Part shown: positions 7,699-15,235 of the stretch, piece after piece
Numbering within the stretch: position 1 is the stretch's first letter
Layout of the letters: each line of letters starts with the position of its first letter
Assembly: GCF_025567125.1 (NCBI RefSeq)
Contig: NZ_JAOQJI010000062.1
Location: forward strand, 1-15,969
Reading direction: 5' to 3'
DNA length: 15,969 nucleotides
Source of the DNA: Phocaeicola fibrisolvens
Lineage (GTDB): Bacteria > Bacteroidota > Bacteroidia > Bacteroidales > Bacteroidaceae
The notes under the pieces: model-generated
The model's input: only the letters and a program-made list of their open reading frames with translations
Databases searched by the model: none
Told to the model about the DNA's origin: nothing
Made by a program: the position numbers and the translations under genes

Positions 7699-9097
7699 CC
7701 TTATTTTTCCATGAACGCTTTTCCCACACCCGGGCCGAAAGTAACATACAGTCTTTTTGATCCGCTAAAAAGATTTCCCGTAAAGCCAATGCTGTTTCCT
7801 TATCATAGAAAAAAGCATTGGCTTCAAAATTATGCTCAAAACTACGAAAATCCATATTGGTAGATCCAACCGTAGAAAATTCATCGTCACATACCATTAA
7901 CTTAGAATGTAAGAACCCCTTCTTGTACAAATAAATCTTGACACCCGCCTTCATCATCTCCGACAAATAGGAAAGAGAGCCTTTATGAATCAGCCAAGAG
8001 TCTCCTTTCTTAGGTAACATAACCCTCACGTCTACACCAGACAAAGCCACCGTCTGCAGGGCAACCATAATCTCCTCATTAGGAAGGAAATAGGGAGTCT
8101 GCACATAAAAATACCGCTTAGCTCCACAAATAGCCATCATCAGCCCTTGCATAATATCCCTCCATTCACCAACCGGATCGGAGGTAACAACTTGAGCCAA
8201 CACATTTCCTCTCACCACGATCTTAGGGAAATAATCAGCAGACGTCAATAAAGTACAATCAATGGCATACCAGTCGGTCAGAAAGGCAGTCTGTAATCCA
8301 TAGACAGCTTTCCCCTCCAGTCTGACATGAGTATCTCTCCAAATTCCTTTTCCCAATCCCTTCACATAACGCTCGGCCAAGTTCATTCCACCAATAAACC
8401 CCACGCATCCGTCTATCACCACAATTTTACGATGATTACGATAATTAACTTTACTAGTAAACTGTGGAAAACGTACTTTTAAAAATGACATTGCCTCTAT
8501 TCCCTCACAAAGCATCTGTTCATAAAAGTCATGAGAGACTTTCCAACAACCCACATCATCATACAACACCCGTATCTTCACTCCTTCACGGGCACGATCA
8601 ATCAGTGCATCACGCACCAATCTACCCACCGCATCATCTTCAAAGATATAAAATTCCAGATGGATATGATGCTGGGCTCTATAAATTTCCTTCAACAAAT
8701 CAGACAGCATAGATACCGCATCCGTATAGACCGTCACCTTATTACCAGCAAAAGGAAGTGCATTGTTTACATGGCTGAAGAAGTCCATCAAACGCAATTT
8801 TCCGTACTCCCCTAACATCGATACAGAAGGCTGCGCCTGATATTCTGCCATAGGACGCTTGCTTAGACGTGCATATCCCTTCCTGCTTATCAAACGCTCC
8901 TTGCGCGTACTACGCCCAAAAAATAAATAAAGAATCAAGCCAGCAACCGGCAGAAAGAACAAAACAAGAATCCAAGCCATCGTTTTTACCGGATTCCGGT
9001 TATCGAGAATCACGACAAAAATAGTTGTCAGTATCACCGCAAAATACAGAAAATAGATTACGGCCATAAAAATACTATTCCAAACTGCTATGTCCAT
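7658..9097 (-). CDS. cls: Cardiolipin synthase, phospholipase D family
   Basis: The inner-membrane enzyme condenses two phosphatidylglycerol molecules to cardiolipin and glycerol. The 479-residue protein begins with two membrane helices (about 9-30 and 38-60) and has a short linker, then two phospholipase D domains. Each carries an HKD motif: H222-RK-IVVID229 followed by GG237MN, and H397-SKLMVCD404 followed by GSTNMD. Length and layout fit ClsA-type bacterial enzymes. The coding end overlaps rsmD on the other strand by 41 bp and no hairpin separates the two convergent genes. A well-formed promoter lies just upstream of its ATG. Confidence 0.95.
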   Translation of the reverse strand: MDIAVWNSIFMAVIYFLYFAVILTTIFVVILDNRNPVKTMAWILVLFFLPVAGLILYLFFGRSTRKERLISRKGYARLSKRPMAEYQAQPSVSMLGEYGKLRLMDFFSHVNNALPFAGNKVTVYTDAVSMLSDLLKEIYRAQHHIHLEFYIFEDDAVGRLVRDALIDRAREGVKIRVLYDDVGCWKVSHDFYEQMLCEGIEAMSFLKVRFPQFTSKVNYRNHRKIVVIDGCVGFIGGMNLAERYVKGLGKGIWRDTHVRLEGKAVYGLQTAFLTDWYAIDCTLLTSADYFPKIVVRGNVLAQVVTSDPVGEWRDIMQGLMMAICGAKRYFYVQTPYFLPNEEIMVALQTVALSGVDVRVMLPKKGDSWLIHKGSLSYLSEMMKAGVKIYLYKKGFLHSKLMVCDDEFSTVGSTNMDFRSFEHNFEANAFFYDKETALALREIFLADQKDCMLLSARVWEKRSWKNKVTESVVRLFAPLL

Positions 9098-9116
9098 CTC
9101 ATATTTTGGTTTTCAA

Positions 9117-9147
9117 CAAAAATACGAGTTATTTGTAAAAAGGCAAA
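9117..9147 (-). promoter_or_regulatory. cls promoter with ideal -33/-7 spacing
   Basis: On the minus strand, TATTTTTG (plus 9117-9124) matches the -7 consensus, and TTTG (plus 9144-9147) lies exactly 19 bp upstream. Transcription would start near 9111, so the leader would be only about 13 nt. The -33 box falls inside the T tract of the terminator of the upstream outer-membrane gene. Confidence 0.75.
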
Positions 9148-9188
9148 AAAAATGCCGCAAAAGTCCAATACGACTCTTGCGGCATTTT
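9144..9188 (-). terminator. Terminator of the outer-membrane barrel gene
   Basis: The stem pairs 9149-9165 with 9172-9188 (core ATGCCGCAA/TTGCGGCAT, one mismatch), with a 6-nt loop. Read on the minus strand it ends in a run of eight T (plus 9145-9152). It begins 11 bp after the stop of the barrel gene. Confidence 0.85.
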
Positions 9189-9198
9189 CTCTCTTTCA

Positions 9199-12084
9199 TC
9201 AGAACCGACGGGGTCCGTGTCCACCTCCAGGTCCAAAGCCCGGACCTCCACCCGGGCCACCCATACGCGGCCCAGCACCTTTTCCACCAAACAAATTCAA
9301 ACGATAGATAAAATGAACCATGCAGTAACTATAGATTGCATTGTATTCCGTATCACTTCGCATCGCCGCACTGATGACACGACTGATATTACTCTGATTA
9401 CGCAAAATATCATAGAACTGAATGCTGACTGTCGCCGCATTGCCTTTCAAGAAATCCTGTGAAATCTGCGCATTCCAAATCAACTCATCCCGGTTCATAC
9501 TTGCATCTGCATATCCACGACGTGAATTCTGAGAGATATCTGTAGCAATCGACATATTCCAAGGCAAACGGACATTCGTACTGGCACCGTAGGAGAACTG
9601 ATAAGTATCCATGTTATTCTCCTCCTGGAAACTGTTGCGGGAATGTGTGTAAGCCAACGAACCATTCAGTGAGAACTCCCACCAGTCATTCCGGTAAGTA
9701 CCTCTCAAACGTTCACTCAAAGAAAGTTGGCGTGTTTTGTTTTTATCGGATGCGCTTTGCGACTGTGTATCGCTCATATAACTTACAATATTATTATAAC
9801 GCGCCATAGTGAATGTATTGATGGTATATTTTTTATTTCTCAAAGCTGTGTTCGACCCTAAAATACCAAACAAGTTCCAGTTTCCATTAATGTTTTCCGG
9901 CTGAGTAATTGTTCCACCGGTTGTCGGGTCGTATGTACTTCGGTTACTGATACTGTTCATCACGTTCTCAAAACGGAAGTGCGTCATGATACCGCGTTGT
10001 TTCTTCGCATCAAACGTATTATAAAAAGCCATGAACGTATTCGTAAATGCCGGTTTCAACCCCGGATTACCCCGACGGATATTCAACGGGTCGGTCGTAT
10101 CTTCAATCGGAAGCAAGTCGGTCATACTCGGCTGAGAGCTTCTTCCCCGATAGTTGATTCGCAACTGGCTGGTCTTAGAAAAATTATAACGGAAATCAAA
10201 AGTCGGAGTGAAATTAAACACGTTACGAATCGCTACCGTATCCAATTGGTCTTTCTTGTAAGACAACTTAGATTTCTGTGGCTGGAAAGAAAATCCGGCA
10301 TTCAAACGCATTTTCTCACGAATCCATCTTAAAGAGATATCTGCCTGATGATTATAGTAGGTGTATTCGGCACTCTTACTATTCTGCGTATCCAGCACTC
10401 CCGTATGGTCACCACCGAATCCCTGGCTAATAACCCAATCTTCAGGCATCGTATAAGTGGAGTTGTCACTCTTCGAACGCTTGTATTGGAAATTATAGCT
10501 GAACTGCAGGAAACCACCCTTGAAAATCGGCTCACTGTACGTAAACCGGGCACTATAATTGTAATTCAAGGTCGGTGTAGTGATGTAACGGTTCAAGATT
10601 TCCAGACGTTCGGCATCCGTTTTCTGGAAGTATTCCGTTTCTGATTCAGAGAACTGCTCACTTGAACTGTTCGTATAGTTATAAGTTCCACGGAAAGTAA
10701 TGTTACGGCCAGCCTTTCCCAAACGACGGTTAATCATAGCCGAACCACCGACATTGAAATCACTGCTCTTTTGCAAACTGTTACGTGCGATTGTATTAAT
10801 AATCGCCTCTTCCGGAATCAATGTAGACAAGTTCTCACCCGCATTTAAAATCTCATCGGTAGTATATCCGGGGTCCTGATTAAACGTAAATGAATTGCTA
10901 CTGCTTCCATTGTTATTCTTTCCATAGGTCAGACGCGGACGAAAAATAACTGTAGTCATTGTATCCGGTTTCCACTCAATACGGAAATCAGCGGTCAATG
11001 AAGTGGTTTTGTTCCGGTTTGCGGTCATCGCATTCTTGAACGAACTGCTTTCGGTAGACACAAAGGTTTCCGAAGCTTGTTTACTGATGATATCCGCATC
11101 CTTGTAATTGTAGTTCACACTACCGCCGGTTTCCAGTTTTTCACTCTGTGTACTAAAGTTGAAACCACCCATTTTAATGCTGGTCAATCCATTTTGTCCA
11201 CCCCAGCGGAAACCACCTCCACCTCCCGGGTAGCCATTGTCATTTACATTATTCATTGAACCAATGACTGTAAACTGGTTATTCCCAACAAACCGATTCA
11301 ACATCAGTTTACCACTATAACGATCTTCCGTTCCTGCTGCAAGGTCCACATTTCCAAACCAGCCCTTATTCATTCCCGGCTTTACGCTTAAGTCAAGTAC
11401 CGTTTCTTCTTCCCCATCATCAATTCCGGTCACACGCGCCAAATCCGACTGCTTGTCGTATGCCCGCACTTTATCAATGATATTCACCGGCAGATTCTTC
11501 ATGGCAATATTCGGATCATCGGCAAAGAACTCTTTTCCATCAATCATAATTTTCTTGATTTCCTTACCATTAATCGTTATTTTACCGTTCTCATCCACCT
11601 CCGCACCTGGCAATTTCTTCACCAATTCCTCTAAAGCCGAACCTTCAGGTACACGATAGGCAGAACTATTATATACCAGCGTATCTTCGGCAGCCGTTAC
11701 CTCGGGAGCCTGAGCTACCACCACAGCCTCTGCCAACATAATCGCATCTGCCGCCAATGAAACCTTCCCCACATTCAGTCTAGGATTATTTCTTGACAAA
11801 GCTACCTGCTTAAAATAAGGCGAATACCCAATGTATGAAACCTTCAATAAATATTTGCCCGGACGTACTGATAAAGAGAAATGTCCATTCATATCTGTCA
11901 CATTTCCCACTACCATCGAACTGTCCTTCACTGAAAGGAGTTGCACAGTTGCCTGAATCACAGGCGACTTGTCTCCATCATCTATCACCGTACCCGAAAC
12001 GGTACCCCGGCTGCTTCCACTTTGTGCAAAAGCGGAAATGGCTACCCCAACCATCAGCAGCATTCCCAATAAAAATCTTTTCAT
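9199..12084 (-). CDS. Outer-membrane beta-barrel protein with carboxypeptidase-like regulatory domain
   Basis: The 961-residue precursor starts with a signal peptide (about 1-20, ending AFA before Q21). Residues 27-112 form a carboxypeptidase-regulatory-like domain (GTVSGTVIDDGDKSPVIQAT, then DMNGHFSLSVRPGKYLLKVSYIGY). Residues 120-235 resemble a TonB-receptor plug (LEELVKKLPGAEVDENGKIT, then IMIDGKEFFADDP). The rest is a long aromatic-rich barrel of the OMP_b-brl_3 type. It ends with an unusual tail of about 28 residues rich in Gly and Pro (GGPGGGPGFGPGGG and neighbours). The substrate is unknown, and no SusD partner is adjacent, so a glycan-import role is not supported. The frame opens with a TTG at 12129, but the ATG at 12084 places the signal peptide at the N-terminus and is preferred. 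Confidence 0.88.
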   Translation of the reverse strand: MKRFLLGMLLMVGVAISAFAQSGSSRGTVSGTVIDDGDKSPVIQATVQLLSVKDSSMVVGNVTDMNGHFSLSVRPGKYLLKVSYIGYSPYFKQVALSRNNPRLNVGKVSLAADAIMLAEAVVVAQAPEVTAAEDTLVYNSSAYRVPEGSALEELVKKLPGAEVDENGKITINGKEIKKIMIDGKEFFADDPNIAMKNLPVNIIDKVRAYDKQSDLARVTGIDDGEEETVLDLSVKPGMNKGWFGNVDLAAGTEDRYSGKLMLNRFVGNNQFTVIGSMNNVNDNGYPGGGGGFRWGGQNGLTSIKMGGFNFSTQSEKLETGGSVNYNYKDADIISKQASETFVSTESSSFKNAMTANRNKTTSLTADFRIEWKPDTMTTVIFRPRLTYGKNNNGSSSNSFTFNQDPGYTTDEILNAGENLSTLIPEEAIINTIARNSLQKSSDFNVGGSAMINRRLGKAGRNITFRGTYNYTNSSSEQFSESETEYFQKTDAERLEILNRYITTPTLNYNYSARFTYSEPIFKGGFLQFSYNFQYKRSKSDNSTYTMPEDWVISQGFGGDHTGVLDTQNSKSAEYTYYNHQADISLRWIREKMRLNAGFSFQPQKSKLSYKKDQLDTVAIRNVFNFTPTFDFRYNFSKTSQLRINYRGRSSQPSMTDLLPIEDTTDPLNIRRGNPGLKPAFTNTFMAFYNTFDAKKQRGIMTHFRFENVMNSISNRSTYDPTTGGTITQPENINGNWNLFGILGSNTALRNKKYTINTFTMARYNNIVSYMSDTQSQSASDKNKTRQLSLSERLRGTYRNDWWEFSLNGSLAYTHSRNSFQEENNMDTYQFSYGASTNVRLPWNMSIATDISQNSRRGYADASMNRDELIWNAQISQDFLKGNAATVSIQFYDILRNQSNISRVISAAMRSDTEYNAIYSYCMVHFIYRLNLFGGKGAGPRMGGPGGGPGFGPGGGHGPRRF

Positions 12085-12167
12085 TGCCTTTCCTTTTTTC
12101 TTCCATTTGATTAATTGTACCTTTGACAATCATCTTGGAAAAAGGTTTAACCCTCTACCTTCTTTTT

Positions 12168-12578
12168 TTATTTATTTTGCCGGAAATTTTTCTCTATCCG
12201 GGCTTTCTGCATCAAAAATTCCTTACAGAACACATTAATCACCATGTAAACGATGCCTACTGAATTATCTGCTTCCTGCAGATTTCCATCATACGCCGAC
12301 TTTACCAACATTACGACATAATAAATGCCCCACAAATAAAGAGAAATCACCAATGCCTTTCGCCGAATGGAAAAAGCCTCTTCATTTTCTTCCTTCATCC
12401 TGGCCAGAAAAATCATGAACAATGAAATCCAAATCACCATTTTCATACCCAGTTTTACATACAACAGATTTCCATCATTCACCTGTCCGAACATGTACAT
12501 CAACAAAGGTACGAACACAGCTAGCAACAACAATACATACCCTAACAAACGGCACGAAGCCGGTAAAATTCCTTTCAT
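12168..12578 (-). CDS. Small four-helix membrane protein, unknown function
   Basis: I do not recognise this 136-residue protein. It has four likely membrane helices, at about 11-31, 39-59, 74-94 and 107-122. A charged cytosolic segment (RMKEENEEAFSIRRK, 60-74) lies between helices 2 and 3, and the C-terminus is basic (KARIEKNFRQNK). It lies 83 bp upstream of the outer-membrane barrel gene on the same strand and may be cotranscribed with it, since neither a clear terminator nor a TAnnTTTG promoter is visible in that gap. It has its own -7 element upstream, and its start region is divergent from aroB. Confidence 0.7.
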   Translation of the reverse strand: MKGILPASCRLLGYVLLLLAVFVPLLMYMFGQVNDGNLLYVKLGMKMVIWISLFMIFLARMKEENEEAFSIRRKALVISLYLWGIYYVVMLVKSAYDGNLQEADNSVGIVYMVINVFCKEFLMQKARIEKNFRQNK

Positions 12579-12602
12579 AACTTGATTTATTTTTTATTCG
12601 CA

Positions 12603-12610
12603 CAAAAATA
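12603..12610 (-). promoter_or_regulatory. -7 element for the small membrane protein gene
   Basis: The minus-strand sequence TATTTTTG fits TAnnTTTG and lies 25 bp before the ATG. I see no well-spaced TTTG -33 box, only a TTGG about 13 bp upstream. Confidence 0.5.
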
Positions 12611-12652
12611 CTTAATTGTAAGCCAACATCCGACTTCTTCTAACTTTTTTTC

Positions 12653-12660
12653 TAAATTTG
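12653..12660 (+). promoter_or_regulatory. -7 element for aroB
   Basis: TAAATTTG fits TAnnTTTG and lies 20 bp before the ATG at 12681. No good -33 TTTG is visible at the usual distance. Its position rules against starting aroB at the upstream in-frame ATG at 12582. Confidence 0.5.
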
Positions 12661-12680
12661 CGACTAAAACAAATACACTT

Positions 12681-13742
12681 ATGAGTAAACAAGAAGTTAT
12701 TATTTGCCAAAATTTCACCACGGAACTTCAACAGAAGATATCCGCACATTCATACGACAAAATTTTTGTTCTGACCGACGAACATACCTGCCGCTTCTGC
12801 CTACCTTTGCTAGAAGGCATTCCCTGTTTGAAAGAGGCAGAACCAATCGTCATCGGCCCAGAAGACATTCACAAAAACCTGGAAACATTGGCCTATGTAT
12901 GGAACCAGCTCAGCAGCCGAGGAGCCACACGCCATACCTTACTAATTAATCTGGGGGGAGGTATGGTGACTGACTTGGGAGGATTTGCCGCTGCCACCTT
13001 CAAACGAGGTATTTCATACATAAATATCCCCACCACATTGCTTTCCATGGTAGATGCAGCCGTTGGCGGAAAAACAGGAATCAATTTCAACGATTTGAAA
13101 AATGAAATCGGCGCTTTTTATCCGGCAGATCAGGTCTTAATCGACAGTGAGTTCCTCAAAACTCTTGACATACAAAATCTGCTTTCCGGCTACGGAGAAA
13201 TGCTGAAGCATGGTCTCATCAGCAACCAAGCGCACTGGAGTGAACTGCTCACTTTCGACTTTAATCAGATAGATTACTCCAAGCTACAAACCCTCATCGG
13301 ACAATCCGTAAAGGTAAAAGAAGATATTGTAGAAAAAGACCCCTACGAACAGAACATACGGAAAGCGCTGAACTTCGGTCATACCATCGGACATGCCTTC
13401 GAGAGCTTTGCTCTAAAGAGTGAACATCCGGTGCTTCACGGCTATGCCGTAGCTTGGGGGATGGTCTGCGAACTCTATCTTTCCCATCTACGTTGTGGTT
13501 TCCCCAAAGAAGCATTACGAACTACCATCCAGTTTATCAAAGAAAACTACGGCAGCCTTTACTTTACGTGCGATGACTATGATGCGCTATACAGCTTGAT
13601 GAAGCATGACAAGAAAAATATAGCATCCGGTGTAATCAATTTCACCCTGCTGGGAGGAGTCGGCGATATCCGTATCAACCAGACCGCTTCACAGGAAGAA
13701 ATCTACGAACTACTTGATTTCTATCGCGAAACAATGGGATAA
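12681..13742 (+). CDS. aroB: 3-dehydroquinate synthase
   Basis: AroB converts DAHP to 3-dehydroquinate, step two of the shikimate pathway to aromatic amino acids, using NAD+ and a divalent metal in the cytosol. From ATG 12681 the protein has 353 residues, normal for the family. The NAD-binding GGGMVTDLGGFAAATFKRG (92-110), the IPTTLLSMVDAAVGGKTGIN segment (116-135, with K131), and the metal ligands E173 (GYGEMLKHG), H234 (NFGHTIGH) and H253 (VLHGYAVAWG) are all present. The open frame extends to 12582, but the extra 33 residues are not family-like and cross the -7 promoter element. No other shikimate genes are adjacent. Confidence 0.96.
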   Translation: MSKQEVIICQNFTTELQQKISAHSYDKIFVLTDEHTCRFCLPLLEGIPCLKEAEPIVIGPEDIHKNLETLAYVWNQLSSRGATRHTLLINLGGGMVTDLGGFAAATFKRGISYINIPTTLLSMVDAAVGGKTGINFNDLKNEIGAFYPADQVLIDSEFLKTLDIQNLLSGYGEMLKHGLISNQAHWSELLTFDFNQIDYSKLQTLIGQSVKVKEDIVEKDPYEQNIRKALNFGHTIGHAFESFALKSEHPVLHGYAVAWGMVCELYLSHLRCGFPKEALRTTIQFIKENYGSLYFTCDDYDALYSLMKHDKKNIASGVINFTLLGGVGDIRINQTASQEEIYELLDFYRETMG

Positions 13743-13770
13743 GACCTTTTCCTTTGAGAAAAGTCTTTTC
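13741..13770 (+). terminator. Probable aroB terminator
   Basis: AAGAC-C-TTTTC (13741-13751) pairs with GAAAA-GTCTT (13758-13767), with one bulged C and a six-base loop, followed by TTTTC. The stem begins inside the aroB stop codon. Confidence 0.55.
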
Positions 13771-13820
13771 CTGAAATTCAGATGGAATGTCAAAATTAAA
13801 ATAAATAATTGCGGAAAAAG

Positions 13821-13851
13821 TTTGCTTATTCCGAATAAAGCGCTACCTTTG
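13821..13851 (+). promoter_or_regulatory. tRNA-Pro promoter
   Basis: TTTG (13821-13824), a 19-bp spacer and TACCTTTG (13844-13851) form a near-ideal Bacteroides promoter. Transcription would start near 13857, six bases before the mature tRNA. Confidence 0.8.
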
Positions 13852-13862
13852 CATCCGCAATT

Positions 13863-13937
13863 CGGGGTGTAGCTCAGCCCGGTTAGAGTACGCGTCTGGG
13901 GGGCGTGTGGTCGCTGGTTCGAATCCAGTCACCCCGA
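13863..13937 (+). tRNA. tRNA-Pro (anticodon GGG)
   Basis: The 75-nt cloverleaf folds fully. The acceptor stem CGGGGTG (13863-13869) pairs with CACCCCG (13930-13936), with discriminator A13937. The D stem is GCTC/GAGT, the anticodon stem 13891-13895/13903-13907 carries loop CTGGGGG with anticodon GGG at 13898-13900, and the T arm GCTGG-TTCGAAT-CCAGT is intact. The 3' CCA is not encoded, as is usual in Bacteroidota. It reads CCC and CCU proline codons. Accessory DNA starts shortly after it. Confidence 0.97.
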
Positions 13938-13949
13938 CTGGTAAAAATG

Positions 13950-13987
13950 AAGGAGTTAAGTAATAAACTTAGCTCCTTTTTCTTTTA
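13950..13987 (+). terminator. tRNA-Pro terminator
   Basis: A 12-bp stem (one G-U pair) joins 13950-13961 to 13967-13978 (AAGGAG.../...CTCCTT) around a 5-nt loop, followed by a T-rich run. Confidence 0.85.
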
Positions 13988-13989
13988 TA

Positions 13990-14009
13990 TATGACACATT
14001 TATGACACA
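13990..14009 (+). repeat. Tandem 9-bp direct repeat TATGACACA
   Basis: TATGACACA occurs at 13990-13998 and 14001-14009, an 11-bp period close to one helical turn, just beyond the tRNA terminator. Short direct repeats with that spacing can be arm-binding sites of an integrase or a regulator site. No integrase gene is visible here. Confidence 0.5.
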
Positions 14010-14052
14010 AATCAAGATGTTTCCCATCACTATATCACTTCGATTAAGAAAC

Positions 14053-14084
14053 AAAAATAAAATAACTGGGGATTATTTATTTTT
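14053..14084. repeat. AT-only imperfect inverted repeat
   Basis: AAAAATAAAATAA (14053-14065) pairs with TTATTTATTTTT (14073-14084) with one bulged A, around the loop CTGGGGA. The stem has no G-C pairs, so it is a weak terminator at best. The rest of 14010-14104 shows no gene that I can support. Confidence 0.35.
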
Positions 14085-14104
14085 CTTTATTTAGGTTTAC
14101 CATA

Positions 14105-14150
14105 GTTTTATTCAACATATAACATACTTTCGTAGCATATTGAATAAAAC
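14105..14150. repeat. 11-bp inverted repeat enclosing a possible promoter
   Basis: GTTTTATTCAA (14105-14115) and TTGAATAAAAC (14140-14150) are perfect inverted copies separated by 24 bp. The spacer contains TACTTTCG (14125-14132), seven of eight matches to the -7 consensus. The right arm ends 8 bp before the invertase ATG. It could be an operator, a leader hairpin or a recombination site. Confidence 0.6.
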
Positions 14151-14158
14151 AATTTAAT

Positions 14159-14766
14159 ATGATTTACGGATACATTAGAGTAAGCAGTGACAAACAGACT
14201 GTAGAAAACCAACGTTTCGAAATTAATAATTTCTGCGAACGTGAAAATTTAAAAATTGATGGTTGGATAGAAGAAACCATCAGCGGTACAAAATCCTATA
14301 GCAAAAGAGAGTTAGGTAAACTACTCAAGCAAATCCAAAAGGACAATCTTATAATTTGTGCAGAACTTTCACGCTTAGGAAGAAATCTTTTTATGATAAT
14401 GGAAATTCTTAACCTTTGCATGAGTAAAGAATGTAGGGTCTGGACAATCAAAGACAATTATCGTTTAGGCGAGGATATTCAAAGCAAAGTATTAGCATTT
14501 GCCTTTGGCTTATCGGCAGAAATTGAACGTAATCTAATTAGCCAACGCACCAAAGAAGCATTATCACGAAAAAAAGCAGAGGGTGTAATTTTAGGCCGTC
14601 CAAAAGGAAAGAAAAGCTCTCCTGAAAAATACAAATTATATAAAAAAGGAACTTGATTCAGGAACTTTTAAATGCAAATATATCTAAGCGGAAAATTGCT
14701 GCAATATGTAAAGTTGATAGAAATACATTAGCACGCTATATCAAAACCTTTTTGATAGAAACATAA
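14159..14766 (+). pseudogene. Mpi-family serine DNA invertase, frameshifted before its HTH domain
   Basis: The intact part (14159-14656, 165 residues) is a small serine recombinase of the Bacteroides Mpi/Hin type, which inverts DNA segments between short inverted repeats. It has the nucleophile S9 in YIRVSS, R72 and R75 in SRLGRN, and the long dimer helix with EIERNLISQRTKEAL (121-135), then GRPKGKK. The frame ends at TGA 14654-14656. In the -1 frame, from the A6 run at 14642-14647, a sensible C-terminus continues (RNLIQELLNANISKRKIAAI, then CKVDRNTLARYIK), the Hin-like helix-turn-helix that binds the recombination site. It ends at TAA 14764-14766. One lost A explains everything; the restored protein would have about 202 residues, the normal size. 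Slippage on the A run or a sequencing error are alternatives. Confidence 0.8.
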
Positions 14767-15235
14767 CGAGCGTTTTAGTGCAGCAACAGGCTGTGGAGTG
14801 TAACTTCGCTGAGAATGATAGCTGGATTATATTATCTGCGATTGAACAAAGTATTAAGCGTAAAATAGAAGCAGTTGGCACTCCACTTAAAGATTGGGAT
14901 ATTCGAATTAACTACGGAATAAAAACAGGCTTTAATGAAACGTTTGTTATCACTACCGACAAGCGTAATGAAATATTGGCAAATTGTCAAACAGAAGACG
15001 AACGTACTAGAACAGCTGAATTAATACGACCGATTTTAAGAGGACGTGATATTAAACGTTATGCTTATAATTGGGCTGGTTTATATCTTATTGCGACTTT
15101 TCCTTCCCGCCACTATGACATAGAAACGTATCCAGCGGTTAAATAGTATCTTTTGACATTTGGTATTGAAAAGCTTGAACAGACTGGAAAGACCTATATC
15201 GTTAATGGTGAAAAAATTAAGGCTCGTAAAAAGAC
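14754..15235 (+). pseudogene. Remnant of a type IIG restriction-modification protein (target-recognition part)
   Basis: The longest open stretch (14778-15146 from a GTG) encodes QQQAVECNFAENDSWIILS and onward, then GTPLKDWDIRINYGIKTGFN, ELIRPILRGRDIKRYAYNWA and TFPSRHYDIETYPAVK. This is the conserved C-terminal region of Eco57I/TaqI-type combined methylase-endonuclease proteins, ahead of and within the TaqI-like specificity domain. The catalytic methylase part (NPPY) is missing. An amber TAG at 15144-15146 interrupts it, yet the same frame continues with a family-like sequence (YLLTFGIEKLEQTGKTYIVN, then GEKIKARKK) up to the IS66 border at 15235/15236. The reading frame is open upstream to 14721 and reads NITSVLVQQQ before the GTG, so the true join to the invertase may lie near 14750. 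It is almost certainly non-functional. Confidence 0.75.

Noticed and set aside
9979..10644. Several open frames on the plus strand opposite the outer-membrane gene
   Set aside because: They mirror the barrel coding strand, overlap each other and have no recognisable motifs.
12085..12129. TTG start giving a 15-residue longer outer-membrane protein
   Set aside because: It would put a charged stretch ahead of a normal signal peptide that begins at ATG 12084.
12582..12680. N-terminal extension of aroB from the ATG at 12582
   Set aside because: The added residues do not look like AroB and the segment contains the -7 promoter element at 12653-12660.
14105..14150. A complete tiny invertible promoter between the 11-bp repeats
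   Set aside because: A 24-bp spacer is too short for the DNA loop that serine invertases need, so only a regulatory or half-site role is considered.
14642..14648. Programmed -1 frameshift heptamer A-AAA-AAG in the invertase gene
   Set aside because: The zero-frame codons are AAA-AAA-GGA, so the heptamer is not in the required register; simple loss of one A is more likely, although slippage cannot be excluded.
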